The position numbers were made by a program, and so were the translations under genes. Of a stretch of 16,696 nt of DNA, positions 1 to 5,388 are shown in pieces; position 1 is the stretch's first letter, and every line of letters begins with the position of its first letter. The stretch spans positions 1-16,696 of the forward strand of contig CAJTVI010000057.1 of the NCBI GenBank assembly GCA_910579545.1, read 5' to 3'. The notes beneath the pieces were generated by a model. That model had not been told where the DNA came from. It was given only the letters and a program-made list of their open reading frames with translations, and made no database searches. This DNA comes from an uncultured Oscillospiraceae bacterium. Its GTDB lineage: Bacteria > Bacillota > Clostridia > Oscillospirales > Ruminococcaceae.

Positions 1-109
1 CTCAAGGCAACAGGACCCCTGCCCCGAAAGCCTTTCGAGACTCTCCCCCGCCCCCTGCTTTAGCCCCCTAAAACTCCTTGAAATGGACCCTCCCGGCACA
101 GGCGCCCGA
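1..109. other. left edge, no gene recognised
   Basis: C-rich sequence before the trpS promoter. I see no convincing coding region, hairpin or promoter here. It may be the spacer after a gene lying outside the window. Confidence 0.4.
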
Positions 110-138
110 TTGAACCCCCCGCGGCGATGTGCTATAAT
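110..138 (+). promoter_or_regulatory. sigma-A promoter of trpS
   Basis: TTGAAC at 110-115, a 17-bp spacer, then a perfect TATAAT at 133-138. Transcription would start near 145, leaving a leader of only about 25 nt before the trpS ATG. That is too short for the T-box leader often found in front of aminoacyl-tRNA synthetase genes in Firmicutes, so no tRNA-sensing attenuation is visible. Confidence 0.8.
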
Positions 139-170
139 GTGGTATCATCAAAAGCAAGGAGACATCTTGT

Positions 171-1172
171 ATGGAACAGCAAGCGGCCAAAAAACGCATC
201 CTTTCGGGCATCCAGCCCACCGGCACCTTTACCCTGGGCAACTATATCGGGGCGGTGCGCAACTGGAGCCGGATGCAGGAGGAGTACGAGTGCCTTTATA
301 TGGTGGCCAACCTGCACGCCCTCACCGTGCGGCAGGACCCCGCCGCCCTGCGCCGGCAGACCCGCGAGTCGGCCGCGCTGCTGCTGGCCTGCGGCATCGA
401 CCCGGCCAAAAGCATCCTGTTTGTGCAGAGCCAGGTGCCGGCCCACTGCGAGCTTTCGTGGGTGCTGAGCTGCTGCACCCAGTTTGGCGAACTGAGCCGG
501 ATGACCCAGTTTAAGGACAAGAGCGCCAAGCACCCCGAAAACGTCAACGCCGGCCTGTTTACCTACCCCTGCCTGATGGCGGCGGACATCCTGATCTACA
601 ACGCCGACCTTGTGCCGGTGGGGGCCGACCAGAACCAGCACCTGGAACTGGCCCGCAACGTGGCCCAGCGGTTCAACAACAATTACAGCCCCACCTTTAC
701 CCTGCCCGAGGGCTACAACCCCAAGACCGGCGCGCGGGTGCGCAGCCTGCAGGAGCCGGCCAAAAAGATGAGCAAGAGCGACACCAACGCCAACGCCTAT
801 ATCCTTTTGACCGACGATGCCGACACGGTGCTGCGCAAGTTCAAGCGCGCGGTGACCGACAGCGAGGGCGCCGTGCGCGCCGCGGAGGACAAGCCCGGCG
901 TGACCAACCTGATGGGCATCTACTCGGCCCTGACCGGCAAGGGCCTTGACGCCATTGAGGCCGAGTTTGCCGGCCAGGGCTACGGGGTGTTCAAGGAGGC
1001 GGTGGCCGGCGTGGTGATCGACGCGCTGCGCCCCATCCAGGCCGAGTACGCCCGCGTTTTGGCCGACAAGGAATACCTGGACAGGGTGCTGGCCGAGGGC
1101 GCCGCCGCCGCCGGCCGGATCGCCGGGCGCACCCTTGCCAAGGTCTACCGCAAGGTGGGCATGCTGCAATAA
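171..1172 (+). CDS. trpS: tryptophanyl-tRNA synthetase
   Basis: Class Ic synthetase that charges tRNA-Trp with tryptophan using ATP, in the cytoplasm. The 333-aa product follows the compact Bacillus-type TrpRS along its whole length. The HIGH-equivalent lies at residues 16-28 (PTGTFTLGNYIGA), a conserved segment RMTQFKDKS follows near 116-124, MAADIL and PVGADQNQH come next, and the KMSKS loop is at 199-203, followed by the AVTDSEG segment. The ATG at 171 is preceded by AAGGAGA at 156-162 with an 8-nt gap, and the alignment starts right after it, so the start is secure. It is monocistronic with its own promoter. No clear intrinsic terminator is visible after the stop, only GC-rich sequence. 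No residue expected for catalysis looks lost. Confidence 0.98.
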   Translation: MEQQAAKKRILSGIQPTGTFTLGNYIGAVRNWSRMQEEYECLYMVANLHALTVRQDPAALRRQTRESAALLLACGIDPAKSILFVQSQVPAHCELSWVLSCCTQFGELSRMTQFKDKSAKHPENVNAGLFTYPCLMAADILIYNADLVPVGADQNQHLELARNVAQRFNNNYSPTFTLPEGYNPKTGARVRSLQEPAKKMSKSDTNANAYILLTDDADTVLRKFKRAVTDSEGAVRAAEDKPGVTNLMGIYSALTGKGLDAIEAEFAGQGYGVFKEAVAGVVIDALRPIQAEYARVLADKEYLDRVLAEGAAAAGRIAGRTLAKVYRKVGMLQ

Positions 1173-1246
1173 GTTCCGGCCGGGGCGCGGGCCGCGTCTT
1201 TTGGGCCCGGGCTGCCCCGCCGCGCGGTTCACGGCCTTTCCCGGCC

Positions 1247-1274
1247 CCGGCGCTCCCCTGCCCCCCGCGGGCAA
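1247..1274 (+). repeat. direct repeat, copy 1
   Basis: Begins CCGGCGCTCCCCTGCCC and ends GCGGGCAA. The second copy at 1316-1342 is identical apart from one missing C in the C-run. The copies are 69 bp apart, in the same orientation, in non-coding DNA. I did not see a third copy in the window. Confidence 0.75.
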
Positions 1275-1315
1275 AGCAGGTTTGGCAAAATCGCTTTTGC
1301 TTACAATATGCTCAG

Positions 1316-1342
1316 CCGGCGCTCCCCTGCCCCCGCGGGCAA
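1316..1342 (+). repeat. direct repeat, copy 2
   Basis: Second copy of the repeat at 1247-1274, one C shorter. The sequence flanking the two copies differs, so the repeated unit is short and sharply bounded. Confidence 0.75.
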
Positions 1343-1396
1343 GCCGGGGCTTTGAACCGGCAAATCCCCTCAACGCACAGTATTTTTTTCTTGCAA

Positions 1397-1405
1397 TTTT
1401 CGACA
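1397..1405 (-). promoter_or_regulatory. possible Spo0A box
   Basis: Read on the minus strand this is TGTCGAAAA, which matches the published 0A-box core TGNCGAA with its A-rich end. It lies about 85 bp upstream of the -35 of the AbrB-like gene. A single short match could be chance; the support is that the gene family is a classic Spo0A target and the window carries sporulation genes. Confidence 0.35.
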
Positions 1406-1489
1406 TCGTACATTTTACTTGACGCGTTTTTGCTGATAAACCGTTATTTTTGCCCCTTTCCCCCTGCATAGGCCCATAAATTCCATATA

Positions 1490-1518
1490 TTGACATTTTG
1501 CCCCAAATATGGTATTCT
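1490..1518 (+). promoter_or_regulatory. sigma-A promoter of the AbrB-like gene
   Basis: Perfect TTGACA at 1490-1495, a 17-bp spacer, and TATTCT at 1513-1518 preceded by TGG, an extended -10. The expected start near 1525 gives a leader of about 50 nt. Confidence 0.8.
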
Positions 1519-1577
1519 GGCGCTGTGGGCCAGGCCGGCCCTGCACGGCAGCCAGTGATGACCAGGAGGGAAGAGCG

Positions 1578-1850
1578 ATGAAGTCAACGGGAATGGTGCG
1601 CAAGGTGGACGATCTGGGGCGGGTGGTGCTTCCCAAAGAACTGCGCCAGATGCTTGGCATTGAAAAAAAGGGCGGGCTGGACGCCTGCGTGGAAATTTTT
1701 GTGGACGGCGACGCCATTGTGCTCAAAAAATACGAGCCGGCCTGCATGTTCTGCGGCGAGGCCGCGGACATTATTACCTTTAAGGGCCGCCGTATCTGCC
1801 CCGCCTGCATCCAGAAGCTCAACCTTGCGGCCGAGGCCCAGCGCGAATAA
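1578..1850 (+). CDS. AbrB/SpoVT-type transition-state regulator with Cys4 tail
   Basis: Small DNA-binding regulator, 90 aa. Residues 1-52 follow the AbrB swapped-hairpin domain very closely (MKSTGMVRKVDDLGRVVLP, then ELRQMLGI and the VDGDAIVLKKY strand), with the conserved R8, D11, R15 and R23 region that contacts DNA in AbrB. The tail differs from Bacillus AbrB: it has C56-x2-C59 and C74-x2-C77, a pattern that would bind one zinc as a ribbon or knuckle. The start is set by AGGAGGG at 1564-1570, 7 nt before the ATG, and by the start of homology; an upstream in-frame extension has no role. It probably acts as a multimer controlling post-exponential genes. It converges on the XRE regulator, and a long hairpin at 1861-1900 lies between them. 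The regulated genes cannot be read from the sequence. Confidence 0.93.
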   Translation: MKSTGMVRKVDDLGRVVLPKELRQMLGIEKKGGLDACVEIFVDGDAIVLKKYEPACMFCGEAADIITFKGRRICPACIQKLNLAAEAQRE

Positions 1851-1860
1851 GCAAAGCAAT

Positions 1861-1900
1861 GCCGGGCACCTGCGCCGCAAAGGCGGCACGGGTGCCCGGC
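1861..1900. terminator. hairpin between convergent regulators
   Basis: Outer arms GCCGGGCACC (1861-1870) and GGTGCCCGGC (1891-1900) pair perfectly, and an inner GCCGC/GCGGC pair lies within the loop. It sits between two convergent stops. The T-run after it is weak on both strands, so it may stop transcription with low efficiency or only protect the 3' ends. Confidence 0.6.
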
Positions 1901-1925
1901 AAGGTGTTTATGTTTACAGGCCCCC

Positions 1926-2612
1926 TCAGCCCAGCTTTTCGATGCGGGCCTCGCTGGTTTTGACCAGGTTGAGCAGGCTGGTGGCGTAGAGCGGGTACTC
2001 CCGGCTGAGGGATTCGGTGGTCATGGAAAGGCAGGAAAGTTCCTTGAGGGGGGGCGCGCCGGCCAGCTCCTCGCCGGCCAGGATGGCCCGCACGTTGGCC
2101 TCGGCGGCGCTCATGGCGGCGCTGGAGTAGCCCTCCCACCGGCCCGGGCGCACGCTGAACATGCTGGCCGCGTTTTTGGGCCCGGCCGAATAGGCCAGCC
2201 GGAACATCTTGTACACCGCCAGCATCAGATAGCCGCTCACCTCGGTGACAAGGCCCTTGTCTTTACAGCCGGAAAGCTTGTCGTACAGGATATTGAGGCT
2301 GTTGGAGATCAGCTTTTTGTTGAGGGTGGGCAGCACGCTGCCGCGGTAAACGTTGTCCTTGGCGGTTTCGGGGTTGGGGATCTCCTCCACCGTAAGGGTC
2401 ACGCCGCTGCGGTCGGCGCTGCGGCCCAAAAGGTAGTCGCAGGAGACACCGTAGTAATCGGCCACCCGCACCACAAAATCCAGCCCGCATTCCCGGATGC
2501 CCTTTTCGTAATGGGAGAGCAGCGCCTGCGAAACGCCAAGGTCCTGCGCGGCCCGCTTTTGGGTGATGCCCCGCTCCTTGCGCAGCAGGGTAATGATCCG
2601 GTTGAATTCCAT
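1926..2612 (-). CDS. XRE-family (Cro/CI-type HTH) regulator with an unrecognised C-terminal region
   Basis: 228 aa. Residues 1-62 form a typical HTH_3 domain: MEFNRIITLLRKERGITQK, then AAQDLGVSQALLSHYEKG with the recognition helix, then the VADYYGVSCDYLLGRS end that is very common in Firmicute regulators. The remaining 160 residues look mostly helical and match no domain I can name; they could carry dimerisation or ligand sensing. The start at 2612 is chosen because GGAGG lies 11 nt upstream, and because the longer in-frame start at 2669 would lie at the predicted transcription start of the promoter at 2675-2703. It faces away from the structured-hairpin region and the phosphatase gene. Its target is unknown; autoregulation is common in the family. 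Confidence 0.85.
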   Translation of the reverse strand: MEFNRIITLLRKERGITQKRAAQDLGVSQALLSHYEKGIRECGLDFVVRVADYYGVSCDYLLGRSADRSGVTLTVEEIPNPETAKDNVYRGSVLPTLNKKLISNSLNILYDKLSGCKDKGLVTEVSGYLMLAVYKMFRLAYSAGPKNAASMFSVRPGRWEGYSSAAMSAAEANVRAILAGEELAGAPPLKELSCLSMTTESLSREYPLYATSLLNLVKTSEARIEKLG

Positions 2613-2674
2613 GGCGTTCAGCGCCTCCGTTTTTTGATGATGGGCATGCGGGCCGGTGGTATAACGCAACGTAA

Positions 2675-2703
2675 ATTATATCGTAGCAAAAACGCCTTGT
2701 AAA
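2675..2703 (-). promoter_or_regulatory. sigma-A promoter of the XRE regulator
   Basis: On the minus strand: TTTACA (2698-2703), a 17-bp spacer, and a perfect TATAAT (2675-2680). The start would be near 2668, leaving a leader of about 55 nt. Confidence 0.85.
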
Positions 2704-2742
2704 TACCTTTTTCGCCAAGAAATACCCCGGATTTTTGGCGTT

Positions 2743-2772
2743 TTGCCCTTTGGGGGCGGGCAAACCTATATA
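2743..2772 (+). promoter_or_regulatory. weak candidate plus-strand promoter
   Basis: TTGCCC at 2743-2748, an 18-bp spacer, and TATATA at 2767-2772. It is the only sigma-A-like pair I found on the plus strand upstream of the hairpin region and the phosphatase. If used it would give a leader of over 350 nt containing the whole structure. Confidence 0.3.
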
Positions 2773-2852
2773 TGCCGTCTGCCCCTGTGCCCAGCCGCCA
2801 AATGTAGCGCCGGGCCGCGGGGCGTGTAACCATTTTGTAATATTTTGCAGGC

Positions 2853-2871
2853 CGTTTTGGCGGCCAAAACG
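2853..2871. repeat. 19-bp palindrome
   Basis: CGTTTTGGC, one central G, GCCAAAACG: perfect dyad symmetry. It lies just before the large hairpin. It could be a protein-binding site or a small RNA hairpin. A dyad with the same half-site (GTTTTGGC/GCCAAAAC, wider gap) lies at 9039-9066. Confidence 0.6.
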
Positions 2872-2882
2872 CCCCGCAAAAA

Positions 2883-3064
2883 GCGGCGGTGAGATAAGAA
2901 AACAAAGAGTCCGAATCAAATTCGATCCACCGAAAATTCGCTGGGCGGCCGCAGCCGCAAGGAAGAAAAGTGCAGCAAGCCTTGGTGGCTTGCAAGCTTT
3001 TCTGACGCAGCGGATGCGGCTGACCAGTAGAATTTGCGGCTTTGTTTTCTTATGGAACCGCCGC
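2883..3064. ncRNA. candidate structured RNA: about 180-nt imperfect hairpin, 6S-like outline
   Basis: Paired segments found by eye, from outside to inside: 2883-2890 with 3057-3064 (8 bp, GCGGCGGT/ACCGCCGC); 2894-2907 with 3040-3053 (14 bp, perfect); 2917-2923 with 3030-3036 (7 bp); 2941-2944 with 3024-3027; 2952-2958 with 3016-3022; 2964-2970 with 2997-3003; 2975-2981 with 2987-2993, closed by a 5-nt loop. A 17-nt one-sided bubble lies at 2924-2940. One long rod with a central bubble and this total length is the outline of 6S RNA, but I recognise no family sequence motif, so a MITE-like element or an mRNA leader are alternatives. Strand is unresolved: on the minus strand a T5 run follows the base of the stem directly, while no good promoter is seen close on either strand. 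Confidence 0.5.
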
Positions 3065-3076
3065 TAACGCGGCGGT
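3057..3076. promoter_or_regulatory. alternative hairpin competing with the large stem
   Basis: ACCGCCGC (3057-3064), loop TAAC, GCGGCGGT (3069-3076). The left arm is the same segment that closes the long hairpin with 2883-2890, so the two pairings exclude each other. On the plus strand it is followed by an A-run, not a T-run, so it is not a plus-strand terminator. Confidence 0.5.
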
Positions 3077-3091
3077 GGAATAAAAAAGTCA

Positions 3092-3124
3092 GGCACTGCG
3101 GGCCAGTTTTACAGGCCCGCTGCC
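3092..3124 (+). promoter_or_regulatory. hairpin next to the phosphatase ribosome binding site
   Basis: GCGGGCC (3098-3104) pairs with GGCCCGC (3114-3120), and GGCA (3092-3095) with TGCC (3121-3124). It ends one base before the GGGAGG at 3126-3131, so in an mRNA it would be stacked against the ribosome binding site. Confidence 0.5.
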
Positions 3125-3142
3125 AGGGAGGCGATGCCCAGT

Positions 3143-3781
3143 ATGAAAACCTTTAAGCTGCACCTGATCCGCCATGGGCTGACGTCGGCCAATTTAGAGG
3201 GGCTGTACATTGGCAGCGGCACCGACCTGCCGCTGTGCAGCGAGGGCCGGGCGGCCCTGGCCGAACTCAAGGCGCGGTATACCTACCCCAAGGTGGATAC
3301 GGTGTTCTGCTCGCCCCTTGCGCGGGCGGTGGAAACGGCCGAACTGCTGTTTGGGGACGCGGAGCACAAGCTGGCGGCGCCGGCTTTGCGGGAGATGGCC
3401 TTTGGGGTGTACGAGGGGCGCAGGCTGGCCGAGCTTGTAAAGGAACCGGACTTTGCGCGCTGGATGGGGATGGAGGACGGCGGCTTTGTGCCCGAGGGGG
3501 CCGAGCCGGCGGCCGAGTTCCACGCCCGCTGCGCCGACGCGCTGATGAAGCTGTTTGAGTACCAGATGAAGGCCGGGGTGGCCGAGGCCGCCTGCGTGAC
3601 CCACGGCGGGGTGCTGATGAGCATGCTGGCCCAAAAGGCCCTGCCCCGCCGCAAACCGGAGGAGTGGATGGCCGACCCGGGCTGCGGCTACACGGTGCAG
3701 TGCGACGCGGCCATGTGGATGCGGGACGGGCTGGTGGAGGCGGTGGAGGTGCTGCCGCTGGGTTATCTGGACGCAGAGTAA
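3143..3781 (+). CDS. histidine phosphatase (phosphoglycerate-mutase-like) family protein
   Basis: Cytoplasmic phosphatase of the RHG superfamily, 212 aa. The catalytic set is complete: R10-H11-G12 (LIRHG, H11 takes the phosphate), R61 in the SPLARA segment, the acid E84 in the LREMAFGVYEG segment, and H154 in VTHGG. The length and the GVYEG motif are typical of the CobC/alpha-ribazole-phosphatase-like and GpmB-like group, but the substrate cannot be told. An in-frame ATG at 3134 would lie only 2 nt from GGGAGG (3126-3131), too close; the ATG at 3143 is 11 nt away and begins directly at the MKTFKLHLIRHG homology, so I prefer it. No cobalamin genes are nearby. It follows the large hairpin region and may be expressed through it. 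Confidence 0.9.
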   Translation: MKTFKLHLIRHGLTSANLEGLYIGSGTDLPLCSEGRAALAELKARYTYPKVDTVFCSPLARAVETAELLFGDAEHKLAAPALREMAFGVYEGRRLAELVKEPDFARWMGMEDGGFVPEGAEPAAEFHARCADALMKLFEYQMKAGVAEAACVTHGGVLMSMLAQKALPRRKPEEWMADPGCGYTVQCDAAMWMRDGLVEAVEVLPLGYLDAE

Positions 3782-3784
3782 CGC

Positions 3785-3808
3785 CCCGGCTGCCGGCGCG
3801 GGTTTGTT
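3785..3808 (+). repeat. 24-bp direct repeat, copy 1
   Basis: Starts CCCGGCTGCCGGCGCGG and ends TTTGTT. It is 23/24 identical to the copy at 3823-3846 and lies just after the phosphatase stop. The GC part followed by TTTGTT resembles a weak terminator, so this may be a duplicated terminator fragment. Confidence 0.65.
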
Positions 3809-3822
3809 GTGAAAGTTAGCGT

Positions 3823-3846
3823 CCCGGCTGCCGGCGCGGATTTGTT
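3823..3846 (+). repeat. 24-bp direct repeat, copy 2
   Basis: One mismatch from copy 1 at 3785-3808 (A for G), offset by 38 bp. This copy continues into a longer T-run (TTTGTTTTTA), so it is the better terminator candidate for the phosphatase gene. Confidence 0.6.
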
Positions 3847-3883
3847 TTTAAGACCGGCTGCCCGGCCAGGGGCATCAAAGCCT

Positions 3884-3907
3884 GCGGCCGGGCGATTGCC
3901 CGGCCGC
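3884..3907. terminator. perfect GC hairpin without T-tract
   Basis: GCGGCCGGGC (3884-3893), a 4-nt loop, GCCCGGCCGC (3898-3907). It is a strong stem but no T-run follows on either strand, so termination is doubtful. Confidence 0.4.
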
Positions 3908-3936
3908 TGCCAGCACGGGGATGGCTTGCATGCGAA

Positions 3937-3975
3937 AGCCCCCTGGAGGCGCGCAAAGCGCGCCGCCAGGGGGCT
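3937..3975. terminator. bidirectional terminator-like hairpin
   Basis: AGCCCCCTGG (3937-3946) pairs with CCAGGGGGCT (3966-3975), with an inner GCGCGC-AAA-GCGCGC stem. Short T-rich ends follow on both strands. It lies 25 bp after the stop of the minus-strand lipoprotein gene and also faces the phosphatase gene. Confidence 0.65.
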
Positions 3976-4000
3976 GTTTGCATATGGTTTGGGTGACGGC

Positions 4001-5209
4001 TTATTCCCCGCCCTCGCCGTCCTCCGGTTCGGGCTCGGGCTCAGGTTCCGGCTCGGGTTCCGGCGTCGGCTCCGGGGTGGGCAGCGGCGCGGGGGTCTCG
4101 GGCAGCGGCTGCTCATTGCCCTCGGCGTCCTTGATCGCAAGGCTCTGGCCGTCGAACCCGCCATAGATGGCAATGTAAGCCCGCCCGGGGATCACCGGCA
4201 GGGGCTGGCCCTGCATATCGTACAGCCGCAGGGGCTGGTCGGCCGCGCCCTTCTGCCACTGCATGGGCACGCAGCGCCCGCCGGCCAAATAGAGCCCAGT
4301 GCCCTGGGTGAGGCTGTAATCCCGGGTGTAGCCGTCGTCCTTGACGCCGGCGGCGCACTGCAGCAGGACGATCTTGTCGAACCAGAGCCGCTCGCCGGTG
4401 TCGCCGTCGGTGTGCTCGGAGCCGTCGATGGCGTATTTGAGGTAGGAACCGTCGATGTATTCCAGCACAGTGGTGCTTTCGGGCGAAAAGCCCACCTCTA
4501 CCCGCACGCCGGGCAGGGCGTCCTCGCCGGGGGCGCCGTCCGCCACAAAGGCAAACAGCGGATGGCCCCCGCCCTCGCCGCTCTCATCGTAAAGGGCCAG
4601 GCCGTCCTGCAAAAGGGATTCCTTGGTGTACCAGCAAAACTCGTTGCGGTAGCCCTCGGCCCTGCGGCCGCTGTCAAAATCAAAGCTGGTCACACCGGTA
4701 TAGTAGCCGTCCAGCGGCTGCCGCCCATAGAGGTTGAGCAGGTTTTTGGCGTAGATGTTGCTGCCGATCTGCATTACGGCCGCGCCGCTGGGCAGGGCCA
4801 GCTGCAAAAGGGGGTCCCGCCCTTCGCCCACCGGGCCCACCCGGGGCAGCTCTTCGGTATGGCTGAACAGGGCCATCAGCGAGGGGGTTTTGCCCTCGCT
4901 GAGCACCTCCACCAGCGCGTCCGCCTGCGAAACGCCCCATTGGGGGTAGCCGTCCAGGCTGCTGCGCAGCATCACCGCCACCGGCCGCGGCGGGTCGCCC
5001 TCCTCCCGCTCTTTGCCGGTAATGAGGTCCCGGAACACCTCCGGCTGGGGCGTCTGATCCCCATCCGGCGGGGCCGTTTCGGCCGGCGCGGAGCTGGCCG
5101 GTGGGTCCGCGGGGCTGGCCGGGCCGGCGGCCGAGGAGGCCCCCAGCCCCGGCAGCGAACAGCCCGCCAGCAGGCAGACGGCGCAAAGGGTCGCTAACAA
5201 ACGTTTCAT
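4001..5209 (-). CDS. DUF3048 (YerB-like) lipoprotein, divergent paralogue
   Basis: 402-aa predicted lipoprotein. The signal peptide MKRLLATLCAVCLLAGC has a lipobox ending at C17; a low-complexity A/P/S linker of about 40 residues follows, and then a DUF3048 domain (ITGKEREE near 63-70, RPVAVML at 75-81, GVSQADALVEVL at 92-103). The family's function is unknown; B. subtilis YerB is the named relative. Compared with its two neighbours this copy has lost hallmark residues: GPIRSARDQ reads GPVGEGRDP (125-133) and the following HIG reads QIG. It also has an unusual proline-glutamate repeat tail of about 30 residues at the C-terminus. The start is at the lipobox peptide; AGGAGG is at 5223-5228, a rather long 13 nt away. 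It has no promoter of its own that I can see and lies just after a strong terminator of the upstream gene. Confidence 0.88.
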   Translation of the reverse strand: MKRLLATLCAVCLLAGCSLPGLGASSAAGPASPADPPASSAPAETAPPDGDQTPQPEVFRDLITGKEREEGDPPRPVAVMLRSSLDGYPQWGVSQADALVEVLSEGKTPSLMALFSHTEELPRVGPVGEGRDPLLQLALPSGAAVMQIGSNIYAKNLLNLYGRQPLDGYYTGVTSFDFDSGRRAEGYRNEFCWYTKESLLQDGLALYDESGEGGGHPLFAFVADGAPGEDALPGVRVEVGFSPESTTVLEYIDGSYLKYAIDGSEHTDGDTGERLWFDKIVLLQCAAGVKDDGYTRDYSLTQGTGLYLAGGRCVPMQWQKGAADQPLRLYDMQGQPLPVIPGRAYIAIYGGFDGQSLAIKDAEGNEQPLPETPAPLPTPEPTPEPEPEPEPEPEPEDGEGGE

Positions 5210-5228
5210 CCTGTACTCTTCCCCTCCT

Positions 5229-5243
5229 GCGGCATCCCGCCGC
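5229..5243 (-). promoter_or_regulatory. small hairpin abutting the ribosome binding site of the 4001-5209 gene
   Basis: On the minus strand GCGGC, a 5-nt loop, GCCGC, immediately followed by the AGGAGG at 5223-5228. The stem is short, but its position could influence ribosome access. Confidence 0.35.
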
Positions 5244-5285
5244 AAAAAACCAGCCCGCCGCCCTGCTTTTTGGCGGGGCGGGGCT
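5244..5285 (-). terminator. intrinsic terminator between DUF3048 genes
   Basis: On the minus strand a GC-rich stem (arms 5272-5285 and 5252-5263, one small bulge) with an A-rich loop is followed by GG and six T residues (5244-5249). It is a classical Rho-independent terminator, only 35 nt before the start codon of the next gene. Confidence 0.8.
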
Positions 5286-5314
5286 GTTTTCCCTCTTGTT
5301 TTTCCCCAAAGACG

Positions 5315-5335
5315 CGCGCGGCGTATGGCCGCGCG
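5315..5335. repeat. GC hairpin
   Basis: CGCGCGGC (5315-5322), a 5-nt loop, GCCGCGCG (5328-5335). With 5345-5382 it is the second of three hairpins stacked between the stop of the 5389-6585 gene and the start of the next one. Confidence 0.55.
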
Positions 5336-5344
5336 GCTCTGCGG

Positions 5345-5382
5345 CGCGCTTTTCCTCCCGGCTGTGCCGTTATAAAAGCGCG
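5345..5382. repeat. inverted repeat after the DUF3048 gene stop
   Basis: CGCGCTTTT (5345-5353) and AAAAGCGCG (5374-5382), a perfect 9-bp stem around a 20-nt loop, six bases after the stop codon at 5389. It may protect the mRNA 3' end. Confidence 0.5.
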
Positions 5383-5388
5383 GGCCGC

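Larger units (their letters stand above)
1173..1577. other. 405-bp intergenic region trpS-abrB-like
   Basis: No gene seen. The first half is GC-rich and holds two copies of a 27-bp repeat. The second half (about 1370-1520) is clearly AT-richer and holds a possible Spo0A box (1397-1405) and the promoter of the AbrB-like gene (1490-1518). No convincing terminator for trpS was found. Confidence 0.6.

Noticed and set aside
139..170. T-box leader for trpS
   Set aside because: The predicted leader is only about 25 nt and has neither a specifier loop nor a T-box sequence.
132..1496. Long open frame antisense to trpS (454 codons)
   Set aside because: It is a shadow of the GC-rich trpS codons, runs into the repeat region and lacks any family resemblance.
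2883..3076. Known riboswitch, SRP RNA, tmRNA or RNase P RNA in the hairpin region
   Set aside because: No conserved core motif of these families was found; only the overall shape resembles 6S RNA.
3134..3142. Start of the phosphatase at 3134
   Set aside because: The GGGAGG would be only 2 nt from this ATG; the ATG at 3143 fits spacing and homology better, though 3134 cannot be excluded.
3809..5197. Long plus-strand open frame opposite the 4001-5209 lipoprotein gene
   Set aside because: The minus strand has a clear signal peptide, lipobox and DUF3048 motifs; the plus frame is low-complexity Gly/Ala/Arg-rich translation of the complement.
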